A DNA stretch of 64,000 bases from Bog-756 sp963829235 (lineage in GTDB: Bacteria; Actinomycetota; Acidimicrobiia; Acidimicrobiales; RAAP-2): contig CAWHIF010000006.1 of the NCBI GenBank assembly GCA_963829235.1, positions 186,001-250,000 of the forward strand, read 5' to 3'. A model generated the notes under the pieces. It saw only the letters and a list, made by a program, of their open reading frames with translations. It made no database searches and was not told the DNA's origin. Position numbers and translations under genes: made by a program. Shown here in pieces: positions 1 to 8,506 of this stretch. How positions within the stretch are numbered: the first letter of the stretch is position 1; each line of letters starts with the position of its first letter.

Positions 1-136
1 GACCGCCACGGCAGGTCGGGCCGCCTCGAACCACCACCGGCCGCCGTGCCCCACCGGCGGATCGCCTGACCGAGGGCTCTGACCTGTGCGGGACGGCGAA
101 CGACCGTCGGGGGCTGTCGGGGCGCGCTCGGGATGC

Positions 137-649
137 TCAATCCCAGACGCCGTCCCCGTAGGGTCGCAGGCGCGGGGGCGCCCCGGCCCGCTTCCACACC
201 ATGACCTTGCGCCGGTAGAAGCACACCTCTTCGCCGCGTTGGTTGAACCCCTTCGACTCGACGGTGACCACGCCGCGGTCGTCCCGCGACTTCGACTCGA
301 CCTTGGAGATGACCTTGCTCTCCGCATAGATGGTGTCCCCGTGGAACGTCGGGGCGCGGTGGATGAGCGACTCGACCTCGAGGTTGGCAATGGCCATGCC
401 GCTGACATCGGGGACGCTCAGGCCGAGGACGAGGGAGTACACCAGGTTCCCGACCACCACGTTCTTGCCCTGGACCGTCTCGTGCTCGGCATACCAGGCG
501 TTGGTATGGAGCGGGTGGTGGTTCATGGTGATCATGCAGAAGAGATGATCGTCGGCCTCGGTGATGGTCTTGCCGGGCCAGTGCCGGTAGATGTCACCGG
601 GCTCGAATTCCTCGAAGTAGCGCCCGAAGGGACGGTCGTAGGTGGTCAT
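137..649 (-). CDS. mch: MaoC-family hydratase, probable mesaconyl-CoA hydratase
   Basis: A 170-residue single hot-dog protein. Its signature region includes DDHLF (residues 33-37), the hydratase-type stretch TMNHHPLH (41-48) and APTFHGDTIY (99-108). The Asp/Asn-x-x-Pro-x-His arrangement is typical of (R)-specific enoyl-CoA hydratases. The sequence closely resembles, from memory, the maoC gene of the Streptomyces ccr-meaA-citE-maoC cluster, which hydrates mesaconyl-CoA to beta-methylmalyl-CoA in the ethylmalonyl-CoA pathway. The Rhodobacter enzyme is about twice as long because it has two hot-dog domains. I chose the ATG giving MTTYDRPFGRYFEEF because the open frame above it is an overlap with the next gene. 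Nearby mcd and mcl genes support the assignment. A related MaoC protein also occurs in mycobacterial leucine-degradation clusters, so the exact substrate is inferred. Confidence 0.75.
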   Translation of the reverse strand: MTTYDRPFGRYFEEFEPGDIYRHWPGKTITEADDHLFCMITMNHHPLHTNAWYAEHETVQGKNVVVGNLVYSLVLGLSVPDVSGMAIANLEVESLIHRAPTFHGDTIYAESKVISKVESKSRDDRGVVTVESKGFNQRGEEVCFYRRKVMVWKRAGAPPRLRPYGDGVWD

Positions 650-728
650 GGGGCTGGTGTAGTACGCAACGTCGGTGGTGTCCAGCGGAGGCCGGGCGCC
701 GACGCCGGCCCGTTGCGACGTCGTTCCC

Positions 729-1148
729 TCAGTCCCGTACCAGGGTCGGCCTCGTGGTGAACCCGAGCACCCAGTCGGTCTGCGAATCGCCGTCGATGGC
801 CATGCGCCAGGTGTAGCGGGTGCCCGGCGTGAGGGGCAGCGGTCCGAGGTTGACCGCCAGCGCCACATCGATCGGAGAGCCTTCGGGGATACCCGGTGGG
901 CGCCCGACGGTGAACTCACCCCGCACCTCGACCGGGTGCTCGCCTTCGGGTGTGTCCACCAGCACGGGACGACCGTCGGCATCCTCGAGGAACAGCTCCC
1001 AATGATGGGCCGATTCTGCTTCGTGCCATCCGACGTCGATCTTCAGCGCGATGGCCGAAGGCACGGGATCCGGGCCGGTCATGCTCCACCCGCCGCCGAG
1101 CACGTAGAGCTTGCCGTCGGACACCTGGGCGGCGTCGCACAACATCAT
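729..1148 (-). CDS. Conserved hypothetical protein (DUF6941-like)
   Basis: A soluble protein of about 139 residues. It begins MMLCDAAQVSDGKLYVLGGG and ends in a beta-rich segment (RYTWRMAID, WVLGFTTR). The opening resembles the actinobacterial DUF6941 family from memory; no function is known to me. The start is either the ATG used here or a GTG two codons upstream (1154), with a GAGAG stretch about 6-10 nt ahead. It is transcribed away from the methyltransferase at 1273, so the 124-bp gap between them is a shared divergent control region containing a perfect inverted repeat. Confidence 0.6.
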   Translation of the reverse strand: MMLCDAAQVSDGKLYVLGGGWSMTGPDPVPSAIALKIDVGWHEAESAHHWELFLEDADGRPVLVDTPEGEHPVEVRGEFTVGRPPGIPEGSPIDVALAVNLGPLPLTPGTRYTWRMAIDGDSQTDWVLGFTTRPTLVRD

Positions 1149-1155
1149 CGTCACT

Positions 1156-1170
1156 CTCACGAAACGTGAG
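1156..1170. promoter_or_regulatory. Perfect inverted repeat in divergent promoter region
   Basis: CTCACG-AAA-CGTGAG is a perfect palindrome with 6-bp arms. It lies just upstream of the start at 1148 and inside the gap shared with the divergent methyltransferase. Size and symmetry suit a dimeric regulator such as a TetR or GntR protein, but no regulator is adjacent. Operator function is inferred from position alone. Confidence 0.35.
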
Positions 1171-1272
1171 GCTACCGGCTCTCGGGGGTCCGCGGTTCGG
1201 CAGGTGGTGCTCGCCCGTTGCGGAGGTGGCGGTGCGGGCGACCGGGCCGGGGACGACCGGTAACGTTGCCTC

Positions 1273-1920
1273 ATGGAGCCGCGGGGACTGCGCGACGATG
1301 TCTACCGGAGACCGCTGGCCACGGCGCTCGACCGGCTGGGGATCGGGCCCGGATGGACCTGTGTCGACGTCGGTGCCGGGGGCGGCGACGTGACGGTGGC
1401 GCTGGCCGAGATCGTCGGGCGGGACGGCAGGGTCTACGCCGTCGACAGCGACCCGATGGCCCGCGACGAGGTCGCCGAGGCTGCCGCCGCCCACAGCCAG
1501 GTGCTGGCCATCACCCAGGCCGGGGAGGATCTCCGGCTGCCCGAGCCGGTCGATCTCGCCTTCTGCCGATTCCTGCTCCTGCACGTGGTCGATCCGGCGG
1601 TGGTCGTGGCTCGGATGGCCGGTGCGGTGCGCCCGGGGGGATGGGTGGTGGCCCAGGAGCCGATCACCTCTGCGGGCCGGATCAACGGCGGCCCCTTCAC
1701 CATGCCCGCGGCCCGGCACCCGGACATCGGTGCCCTGCTGCCCGCCCTGGCCCGCCAGGCCGGTCTGATCACCGTGGACGCCTGGGCCGAGGCCCCGGCC
1801 GGCGCCGGCCCGGGGCCGGTGGCCGACTATCTCAAACTCCTCACCGGGGTCGATCCGGAGGACGATCCGGTGGTACTGCCGCCGCTGGTCACCGTCGTGG
1901 CCCAGGCCCCGGGGCGCTGA
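1273..1920 (+). CDS. Class I SAM-dependent methyltransferase
   Basis: A 215-residue protein with the Rossmann-type SAM-binding glycine motif VDVGAGGGDV (about residues 31-40), followed by the acidic residue of motif II in VYAVDSD. A motif-IV-like segment (DLAFCRFLLLHV) and the post-motif AVRPGGWVVAQEP are also visible. This layout matches UbiE/type-11 small-molecule methyltransferases. The substrate cannot be told from sequence. It starts with ATG at the divergent intergenic region and is followed 62 bp later by the methylsuccinyl-CoA dehydrogenase gene on the same strand. Confidence 0.75.
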   Translation: MEPRGLRDDVYRRPLATALDRLGIGPGWTCVDVGAGGGDVTVALAEIVGRDGRVYAVDSDPMARDEVAEAAAAHSQVLAITQAGEDLRLPEPVDLAFCRFLLLHVVDPAVVVARMAGAVRPGGWVVAQEPITSAGRINGGPFTMPAARHPDIGALLPALARQAGLITVDAWAEAPAGAGPGPVADYLKLLTGVDPEDDPVVLPPLVTVVAQAPGR

Positions 1921-1982
1921 AGCCCGGACCGGCGGAGGCCATCGGCTCCGTGGTGGCGCCGACGCTTCGGTAGCCTGGGGGC

Positions 1983-3605
1983 GTGACCGCCGCCCCGCCC
2001 ACGCCCGACCTCATCGCCGCCGCCGACGCGGTGGGCGTGGCCCAATCGGTGGTCGCCGCCGGTGTGGACGCCCTGGACCGGGCCGGGGGGCCCGATGTGG
2101 CCGAGGTCCTGGCCTACGACGTGGCCCATGCCGCCGCCGCCGTGCGTACGGCCGAGGCGGCACTGACCTACGGGTCGCACGGGGACACCGAAGCCCGGAT
2201 CGCATGTGCCTTCGTCGCCGACGCGGTGGCCGACCTGGCGTCTCGGACCGTCGGCCGCTCCCGGGAGTGGGGCGTGGGTCCCGACTGGATGGCACCGGCC
2301 GAGGCCTTCGTGGCCGCGTACCGGAACCCCGACTTCCTGTCCGCTCTGGCCGACCGGGAAGGGCCCCGCCATCTCGATGCCGACTTCGAACTGGTGAGGG
2401 AGACCTTCCACCGCTTCGCCGAGGAGCAGATCCGGCCGAGGGCCGAGCACATCCACCGGGCCAACACCGACATCCCCGAGGAGATCATCACCGGGATGTC
2501 GGAGATGGGCGGGTTCGGGATGTCGGTCCCCGAGGAGTACGGAGGCTTCGCCACCGGAGGCGAGGCCGACTACATGGGCATGGTGGTGGCCACCGAAGAG
2601 CTCTCGTGGGGCTCGCTGGGTGCCGGTGGCTCCCTCATCACCCGACCCGAGATCCTCACCCGGGCGCTCGTTCGTGGTGGGACCGAGGAGCAGAAGCAGC
2701 TGTGGTTGCCCAAGCTGGCCAGCGGGGAGGTGATGGGGGCGGTCGCCGTCACCGAGCCCGACTTCGGTTCGGACGTCGCCGGGGTGTCGACGGCCGCGGT
2801 CCCGGTCGAAGGCGGCTGGTTGATCAACGGCGTCAAGACGTGGTGCACCTTCGCCGGCCGCGCCGATGTGCTGATGCTGCTGGCGCGGACCGATCCCGAC
2901 AAGGCCAAGGCCCATCGCGGCCTGTCGCTCTTCCTGGTGGCAAAGCCCCGGGCCGAGGGCGAGGCGTTCCTGTTCGACCAGGCCCCCGGCCAGGACGGCC
3001 GTCCCGCCGGGTCCTCCGGCCGGATGGAGGGCCGGGCCATCGACACCATCGGCTACCGGGGGATGCACTCCTACGAGGTGGCCTTCGAGAATTGGTTCGT
3101 GCCCGACACCAACCTGGTGGGAGGCGAGCAGGGTCTCGGGCAGGGCTTCTACCTGCAGATGCAGGGTTTCGAAAACGGGAGGCTGCAGACCGCGGCCCGG
3201 GCCATCGGGGTCATGCAGGCCAGCTACGAGGCCGCCCTCGGCTACGCGCGCAACCGGGTGGTGTTCGGATCGCCGATCATCGACTACCAGCTGACCAGGG
3301 CCAAGCTGGCCCGGATGGCCGTGCTCATCCAGACCACGCGGCAGTTCTCCTACGAGGTGGCCCGGCTGATGTCCAAGGGCGAGGGAAGCCTCGAGGCCTC
3401 CATGATCAAGGCCTACGTGTGCCGGGCGGCCGAGTGGGTGACCCGCGAGGCGCTCCAGATCCACGGGGGCATGGGGTACGCGGAGGAATTCCCGGTCAGC
3501 CGCTACTTCGTGGACGCCCGGGTCCTCTCGATCTTCGAGGGTGCCGACGAGACCCTGGCCCTCAAGGTGATCGCCCGGCGGCTCCTGGCCAACGCCAAGG
3601 GCTGA
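1983..3605 (+). CDS. mcd: Acyl-CoA dehydrogenase, probable (2S)-methylsuccinyl-CoA dehydrogenase
   Basis: A 540-residue FAD flavoprotein, about 150 residues longer than ordinary acyl-CoA dehydrogenases because of an N-terminal extension (about residues 1-125). The dehydrogenase core follows. It carries the flavin/substrate motif AVTEPDFGSDVAG (about 252-264), WLINGVKTWCTFA, and a C-terminal IHGGMGYAEEFPVSR with FEGADETLAL (about 515-524). That long architecture and C-terminus match Mcd, which oxidises methylsuccinyl-CoA to mesaconyl-CoA in the ethylmalonyl-CoA pathway. The start is GTG. Candidate genes for the next two steps, mch (137-649) and mcl (4438-5376), lie on either side, which strengthens the call. 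Electrons would pass to ETF. Confidence 0.78.
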   Translation: MTAAPPTPDLIAAADAVGVAQSVVAAGVDALDRAGGPDVAEVLAYDVAHAAAAVRTAEAALTYGSHGDTEARIACAFVADAVADLASRTVGRSREWGVGPDWMAPAEAFVAAYRNPDFLSALADREGPRHLDADFELVRETFHRFAEEQIRPRAEHIHRANTDIPEEIITGMSEMGGFGMSVPEEYGGFATGGEADYMGMVVATEELSWGSLGAGGSLITRPEILTRALVRGGTEEQKQLWLPKLASGEVMGAVAVTEPDFGSDVAGVSTAAVPVEGGWLINGVKTWCTFAGRADVLMLLARTDPDKAKAHRGLSLFLVAKPRAEGEAFLFDQAPGQDGRPAGSSGRMEGRAIDTIGYRGMHSYEVAFENWFVPDTNLVGGEQGLGQGFYLQMQGFENGRLQTAARAIGVMQASYEAALGYARNRVVFGSPIIDYQLTRAKLARMAVLIQTTRQFSYEVARLMSKGEGSLEASMIKAYVCRAAEWVTREALQIHGGMGYAEEFPVSRYFVDARVLSIFEGADETLALKVIARRLLANAKG

Positions 3606-3643
3606 CCCCACCGGACGGGCCGGCACCGGGGTACGTTGGGCCG

Positions 3644-4384
3644 GTGGACAACGCCTCCCTCGTCGAATCGGTCAGGACCGAGGGCCAGGCCCTGGCCGTG
3701 GCCATCGAAGATGCCGCGGCCGATGATCTCGTGCCGACCTGCGAAGGTTGGAAGATCGCCGATCTCGCCGTCCACGTCGGCCAATTCTGCGGGTTCTGGA
3801 GCCATGTGCTGTGCGAGGGCACCGGGCGGCCGAAGACCCCGTTCCCCGGGCCGCCGGGGGGCGACGAACTGGGCCCCTGGGTGGCGGCGCTGGCCGGGCA
3901 TCTCGTCGAGGAGCTCGACGCCACCCCTCCCGGCACCGAGGTGTGGACCTGGTTCGACGCCGACCACACGGCCGGGTTCGTCTCCCGTCGCTGCGCGCAC
4001 GAGCTGGCCGTGCACCGCTACGACGCCCAGTCCGCGAGCCGCGCCTGTACACCCATCGCCTCGGATCTGGCCGAGGACGGCATCGACGAGGTGCTCGACG
4101 TGCTCGTCACGAGCCGCGACCGATCGGGCCGGGGGACGGGGCGGACCATGGCCCTCCAGGGCACGGACGTCGGAGCGAGCTGGGCGGTGGCCATCGAACA
4201 CGACCGGATCGCCGTCGAGCGCCGGCAGCTGGACGGACGGACACCCGAGGGCACCGACGTGGTGGTGAGCGGTACGGCCTCCGACCTGGAGCTCACCCTC
4301 TACCGTCGCCCGACGCTCAGCCCGGTCGACGTGCACGGCGACTACACCGTCCTCGAGGAGTGGCACCGCGAGTTCACGTTCTGA
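3644..4384 (+). CDS. DinB-fold, mycothiol-dependent maleylpyruvate isomerase-family protein
   Basis: A 246-residue protein starting with GTG (VDNASLVESV). The N-terminal half shows the four-helix DinB pattern, including WKIADLAVHVGQFCGFW (an early metal His) and SRRCAHELAVHRYDAQ (the H-x3-H-type metal/thiol region). The second half is a smaller alpha/beta domain ending VHGDYTVLEEWHREF. This matches the actinobacterial TIGR03083 group, in which some members are mycothiol-dependent enzymes. The physiological substrate is unknown. It follows mcd by 38 bp and may be co-transcribed. Confidence 0.7.
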   Translation: MDNASLVESVRTEGQALAVAIEDAAADDLVPTCEGWKIADLAVHVGQFCGFWSHVLCEGTGRPKTPFPGPPGGDELGPWVAALAGHLVEELDATPPGTEVWTWFDADHTAGFVSRRCAHELAVHRYDAQSASRACTPIASDLAEDGIDEVLDVLVTSRDRSGRGTGRTMALQGTDVGASWAVAIEHDRIAVERRQLDGRTPEGTDVVVSGTASDLELTLYRRPTLSPVDVHGDYTVLEEWHREFTF

Positions 4385-4437
4385 GCCGGGCCGGGCCCGG
4401 CGGCCGATCGGTCCCGAGCCGGTCCCGAGCCGGTGGC

Positions 4438-5376
4438 TCAGCCCGGCGCGCGGCGCAACCCGGCCCGCTCACCCCGGCTCACGAACTTGGTGGCCATCTT
4501 GCGAGAGGCCTCGTCGATCATCTCGTCGCCGAACATCACCGCGCCCGACCGGTCGTCCTCGGTGGCCGTGCGGTAGGCGTCCAGGATGTCCCATGCCCTG
4601 TCGAATTGCTCCTGGGTCGGTGAGTAGACCTCGTTGAGCACGCCGACCTGGTCCGGGGTCAGGGCCCACTTGCCGTCGTAGCCGAGGACCCGGGTCCGCT
4701 GGGAGAACTCGCGGAGTGCGTCGAGTTCGCGCACCTTCAGGAACGGGCCGTCGATGACCTGGAGCCCGTTGGCCCGGCCGGCCATGAGGATCTTCGAGAA
4801 CACGTAGTTGAAGTGGTCACCCGGGTATTCGGGGATGGCCACCCCGCCGGTCAGGACCGGCATCTCCATGGAGGCGGCGAAGTCGGCCGGGCCGAAGATG
4901 ATGGTCTCCAGCCGCGGGGAGGCCGCGCAGATCTCCTCGACGTTGATCAGGCCGCGGGTCGTCTCGATCTGGGCCTCGATGCCGATGTGGCCGACCGGCA
5001 TGCTGCACTTCTTCTCCACCTGGGTGAGCAGGAGGTCGAGCGCCACCACCTCGGCCGCGGACTGCACCTTGGGCAGCATGAGTTCGTCGAGGCGCTCGCC
5101 GGCGTTGGAGACCACGTCGATGACGTCGCCGTAGGTCCATTCGGTGTCCCAGGCATTGATGCGCACGCAGAGGACCCGGTCGTCCCAGGGCAGGTTCTTG
5201 ATGGCATCGGCCACCTTGGCCCTGGCCGCCTCCTTCTCCAGCGGGGCCACCGAGTCCTCGAGGTCGAGGAAGCTCATGTCGGCGGGCACCGTCGGGGCCT
5301 TGGCCAGGAAGCGCTCGTTCGACCCGGGGGAGGACATGCACGAGCGGCGCGGAAGGTATCTTGAACGTTCGGACAT
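4438..5376 (-). CDS. mcl: HpcH/HpaI-family CoA lyase, probable L-malyl-/beta-methylmalyl-CoA lyase
   Basis: A 312-residue CitE-like TIM-barrel protein. It has the Mg-binding motif SFLDLEDSVAP (near residue 37), the substrate Arg in LCVRINAWDTEW, the acidic IGIEAQIETTRG strand and the C-terminal GKWALTPDQVGVLN. Length and motifs fit malyl-CoA lyase Mcl1 (about 318 residues) better than the shorter CitE proteins. It would cleave beta-methylmalyl-CoA to glyoxylate and propionyl-CoA, the last step after Mcd and Mch. The chosen ATG gives MSERSRYLPRRSCM; the 12 upstream in-frame codons are unlikely to be coding. It converges on the DinB-type gene. Confidence 0.75.
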   Translation of the reverse strand: MSERSRYLPRRSCMSSPGSNERFLAKAPTVPADMSFLDLEDSVAPLEKEAARAKVADAIKNLPWDDRVLCVRINAWDTEWTYGDVIDVVSNAGERLDELMLPKVQSAAEVVALDLLLTQVEKKCSMPVGHIGIEAQIETTRGLINVEEICAASPRLETIIFGPADFAASMEMPVLTGGVAIPEYPGDHFNYVFSKILMAGRANGLQVIDGPFLKVRELDALREFSQRTRVLGYDGKWALTPDQVGVLNEVYSPTQEQFDRAWDILDAYRTATEDDRSGAVMFGDEMIDEASRKMATKFVSRGERAGLRRAPG

Positions 5377-5437
5377 ACCCCGATCGTACGGCCGAATGGG
5401 GAGGAGCCCCAAATGGCGGTCGCCCGGCGACCGGTGC

Positions 5438-6733
5438 TCAGCCGTCGAAGGTGGCGACCGGCGGATGGGCCTCGGTGCCGATGCGGTAGCGCTCGGTGTA
5501 GGCGCCGAACTCCTCGCCGAGGCCGGCGTAGGTCCAACCGAAGTCGGCGGGGTCGTAGCGATGGCGCCCGAACACGTCCTTCGGCCGATCCTCGAGGAAC
5601 GCTTGCATCCGCCGGGAGTGCAGATCGCCGACGTCGTCGCCGAAGCTCCGGTAGAGGCCTCGCACCGTCCCCAGCGGGTCGGCGACCAGGGCGTCGTAGT
5701 GGACGTGGCGGCACCATCCGTCGCCCGACTTCTCGTCGAACGCCACCGCCGAGTCCAGGGCGAAGATGCACTTGCGCTTCCACTCCTCGGCGGCCGGGCG
5801 GGGGTCGCGCCGGTTGGTGAGGGGGCGCTGGCCGGCGTTGGCCAGACTGGCGAGCGACGTCACCACCGGCCCCGGGTCGCGGTGGGTCCAGATGATGCGG
5901 GCATCGGGATAGGCGGCGAGGAGGGCGTCGAGGTGCCAGAGGTGGTTCGGGGTCTTGAGGATCCACCGTTCGGTGGGTTGTCGGGACTGCAGGGTCTGCA
6001 GGGCCAGCCGGTGCTGAGCGTAGGCCGGTGCCATCTCGGCACCTTCCAGCCATCGGGCGTACGAGGGAACGTGGGCCTGCGTCTCGAGGGCCAGGGTGCG
6101 GATGTCGTACATGAACAAGGCCACACACTCCTGGGCCAGGGTGGCCCCGAAGGGGTGCATCGCCTTGAGCGGGGGGTTGAGCTTCATCAACCCGTCGAGC
6201 TCCTTTGCCGTCTGGGCTATGCGCGGGTCCTCGTCCCCCTCGCCCAGTGTGGGCGGTGGGATGGGGTGGGCGGCCTCCCACTGGAGGAGGGGGCGGGACA
6301 TGGGATCGAGCCCCAGCAGCATCGAGAGCACGCTGGTCCCCGTGCGGGGCAGGCCGACGATGACCCAGGGACCGCCGATGCGTTCGCCTCGCACCTCGGG
6401 GTGGTCCAGCGACCAGCGGTGCAGGGCGATGCGGTTGGCCAGGGCGCCGGCGAGCATCTTGGAGATGAGAATCCGGCCGAAGGTGGTCAGGTCGGCCTCG
6501 GTGGCACAGGCGTCGAGAAATACCGCCAGCGGTTCGCGGAAGGTGTCGGTCCCGAAATCGTCGGACCCGGCCAGTCTGGCCGCCGACGCCTCCACCGACG
6601 ACGGCGCCAGCGACGGGAGGTTCAGTCCCATCCGGGTCAGGCCCTCACCCACCCGGTTGAGGGCGCGCAGGGGCGGGCTGCGCAACTCGCTATCCCGCCA
6701 GGTGTAGTCGACGTCGGCCACCGCCTCGGTCAC
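5438..6733 (-). CDS. Sulfotransferase family protein
   Basis: A 431-residue protein with both PAPS-binding signatures of the sulfotransferase fold. The P-loop-like WVIVGLPRTGTSVL (about 120-133) binds the 5'-phosphosulfate, and ARIIWTHRDPGPVVTSL binds the 3'-phosphate. The group is common in actinobacteria and in lipid-catabolic loci; acceptors are mostly unknown. It starts with GTG, overlapping the stop of the upstream oxidoreductase by 4 bp (GTGA), so the two are probably translationally coupled. Confidence 0.75.
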   Translation of the reverse strand: MTEAVADVDYTWRDSELRSPPLRALNRVGEGLTRMGLNLPSLAPSSVEASAARLAGSDDFGTDTFREPLAVFLDACATEADLTTFGRILISKMLAGALANRIALHRWSLDHPEVRGERIGGPWVIVGLPRTGTSVLSMLLGLDPMSRPLLQWEAAHPIPPPTLGEGDEDPRIAQTAKELDGLMKLNPPLKAMHPFGATLAQECVALFMYDIRTLALETQAHVPSYARWLEGAEMAPAYAQHRLALQTLQSRQPTERWILKTPNHLWHLDALLAAYPDARIIWTHRDPGPVVTSLASLANAGQRPLTNRRDPRPAAEEWKRKCIFALDSAVAFDEKSGDGWCRHVHYDALVADPLGTVRGLYRSFGDDVGDLHSRRMQAFLEDRPKDVFGRHRYDPADFGWTYAGLGEEFGAYTERYRIGTEAHPPVATFDG

Positions 6734-7773
6734 CGGGCCACCTGTACCACCGTGCGGCCCACCGAACGACGGGCTTCGTGGTCGTCGAGGGCGGCCCCCG
6801 CCTCCGCCATGGTGACCCGTCGGCCGACGTGCGGCTCGATCGTGCCTTCGGCCACCTGCCGCAGGAGATCCGAGTGGATCTCGTCCGCCTCCTTGCGGCC
6901 GTACGGATTGAACCCGAACCTCCGCATGCCGGGGTCGACGTCGTCCAGCCAGGCCACCATCACACCCACGATGTCGATGTTGGCGATACAGGCCATCCGC
7001 AGGGGCCGCCCGCTCATGCCGTTTTCGTCGTCGTCGGCGAAACCCACGGCGAGGTAGCGGCCACCGCGGGCCGTGCACCGCCACGAGCGCTCGACGAAGT
7101 CACCGCCGGCCAGGTCGTAGATCACATCGGCACCCCGGTCGCCGGTGTCGGCCAGCACCGCTTCGACGAAATCATCCGTCGTATGGTCGACGACCAGGTC
7201 GGCGCCGAGGGCGGTGCAGAGAGCACCCTTGTCCGGCCCCCCGGCCACCGCGATGACCCTGGCGCCGGCCGCCTTGCCCAGCTGGATGCCTGCCGTGCCG
7301 AGACCGCTGGCCGCGGCATGCACCACCAGCGTCTCGCCACCGGCCAGCCGACCCCGGCGGAACAGGGCCAGATGTGAGGTCTGGAAGGGCAGGATGAAAG
7401 CGGCCGCCTCGACGTCGTCGAGCCGGTCGGGCGCGTCGAACACCGAGACGGCGGGGGCGATGGCGTACTCGGCGATGCCGCCCAGCGCCGTCTTGGTGAT
7501 GGCGACCACTCGCCGGCCCAGCCACGGCTCGGCCCCCTCGCCGGTGGCCTCGACGACCCCGCACACGTCCATCCCCAGGGTGAACGGCGGGGGTGTGGGC
7601 ACCGACACCAACTTCCCCCGGCACCGGTCGATGTCGTTGAAGTTGAGAGACGCGGCCCCGACCTTCACCCGCACCTCGCCCGGTCCCGGTTCGGGCCGAG
7701 GGACGGTGCGAACCGCCAGCACCTCTCCCGGGCTTCCGTGTGCGGTCACCTGCAGGGCCTGCATGTCCGTCAT
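6730..7773 (-). CDS. Zinc-independent MDR-superfamily NAD(P)H:quinone reductase-like oxidoreductase
   Basis: A 347-residue medium-chain dehydrogenase/reductase. It starts MTDMQALQV behind a strong GGGGGAG ribosome-binding site. The GroES-like domain (ASLNFNDIDRCRG, MDVCGVVEATG) lacks the Cys/His ligands of zinc alcohol dehydrogenases. The Rossmann motif is seen as VVHAAASGLGTAGIQLGKAAG. It probably reduces quinones or enoyl-type substrates with NADPH. It forms a leftward unit with the sulfotransferase, and a TetR regulator with a candidate operator lies immediately upstream. Confidence 0.75.
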   Translation of the reverse strand: MTDMQALQVTAHGSPGEVLAVRTVPRPEPGPGEVRVKVGAASLNFNDIDRCRGKLVSVPTPPPFTLGMDVCGVVEATGEGAEPWLGRRVVAITKTALGGIAEYAIAPAVSVFDAPDRLDDVEAAAFILPFQTSHLALFRRGRLAGGETLVVHAAASGLGTAGIQLGKAAGARVIAVAGGPDKGALCTALGADLVVDHTTDDFVEAVLADTGDRGADVIYDLAGGDFVERSWRCTARGGRYLAVGFADDDENGMSGRPLRMACIANIDIVGVMVAWLDDVDPGMRRFGFNPYGRKEADEIHSDLLRQVAEGTIEPHVGRRVTMAEAGAALDDHEARRSVGRTVVQVAR

Positions 7774-7817
7774 CGTCACTCCCCCCAGTCCCTCTCCGGA
7801 ACGGCCGTGAGACGGCA

Positions 7818-7831
7818 AGACATTACTGTCT
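7818..7831. promoter_or_regulatory. Candidate TetR operator
   Basis: AGACA-TTAC-TGTCT is a perfect 14-bp palindrome with 5-bp arms. It overlaps the stop codon of the TetR gene and lies 45 bp upstream of the oxidoreductase start. Its size, symmetry and position between a TetR gene and its likely target suit an operator for that regulator. Binding is inferred. Confidence 0.45.
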
Positions 7832-8446
7832 CAGAGAGGGTCCGACGGTTCCTGCCGTCATGGCCTCGAACGCGGGGAGGAACCAGGACGCCAGCTGGGC
7901 CCGGATCTCGTCCGGGTCGCGGCCGCCGTCACCGGGCACGGCGGCGTAGGAGATGAGGATCCGGACGATCCAGTCGACCAGGTCCACCAGGTCCCGCTCG
8001 GACAGGAGGCCGTCGGCCAGGGCCGAGGCCACGAGGGGTCGGACACTGGCCCCGCCGATGCGGCCGAGCGCAGCCGTGCGGATGGCCCGACCGGCAGCCC
8101 ATGCCGCGGTGTCACCTCCGAATGCCGCCGCGTGCACGGGCCGGTTTCTGATCTCGCCGATGCTGTACATCATGCCTTCGAGGATGCGTCGGGCCGGCTC
8201 GACCACACCGGCGCGGTCGAGGCGCGTCTCGGCGTCGGCAGCCATCTCCTCGGCCTCACGGGTGAGCACGGCCAGAAAGATGGCCTCGTGGCTGCCGCAC
8301 CGCCGGTACAGGGTGGCGCGTGAGATACCCGCGGACCTGGCGATGTCCTCCGCCGTCGTCTTGGACACGCCGAGCCGCCGGTAGCACTCGGAGGCGGCAT
8401 CCAGGATCTCGTCGATGTCGCCGTCCGGACGATGTTGGGTAGGCAT
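7823..8446 (-). CDS. TetR-family transcriptional regulator
   Basis: A 207-residue protein with an N-terminal helix-turn-helix typical of TetR: ILDAASECYRRLGVSKTT, then ARSAGISRATLYRRCGSHEAIF (about 13-60). A variable helical ligand-binding domain follows. It lies 49 bp upstream of the oxidoreductase-sulfotransferase pair on the same strand and probably controls it through the palindrome at 7818-7831. The ligand is unknown; a CoA thioester or hydrophobic substrate is plausible given the neighbourhood. Confidence 0.8.
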   Translation of the reverse strand: MPTQHRPDGDIDEILDAASECYRRLGVSKTTAEDIARSAGISRATLYRRCGSHEAIFLAVLTREAEEMAADAETRLDRAGVVEPARRILEGMMYSIGEIRNRPVHAAAFGGDTAAWAAGRAIRTAALGRIGGASVRPLVASALADGLLSERDLVDLVDWIVRILISYAAVPGDGGRDPDEIRAQLASWFLPAFEAMTAGTVGPSLRQ

Positions 8447-8506
8447 GTGGCTCCTTGCAGGAGGCGTGGCCCCGAGCTTCCTACATCCCGGTTGCGTCCC
8501 GCGCCG

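Noticed and set aside
5144..7057. Rightward 600-codon frame across the sulfotransferase and oxidoreductase
   Set aside because: It is antisense to two genes with intact motifs and shows no recognisable domain.
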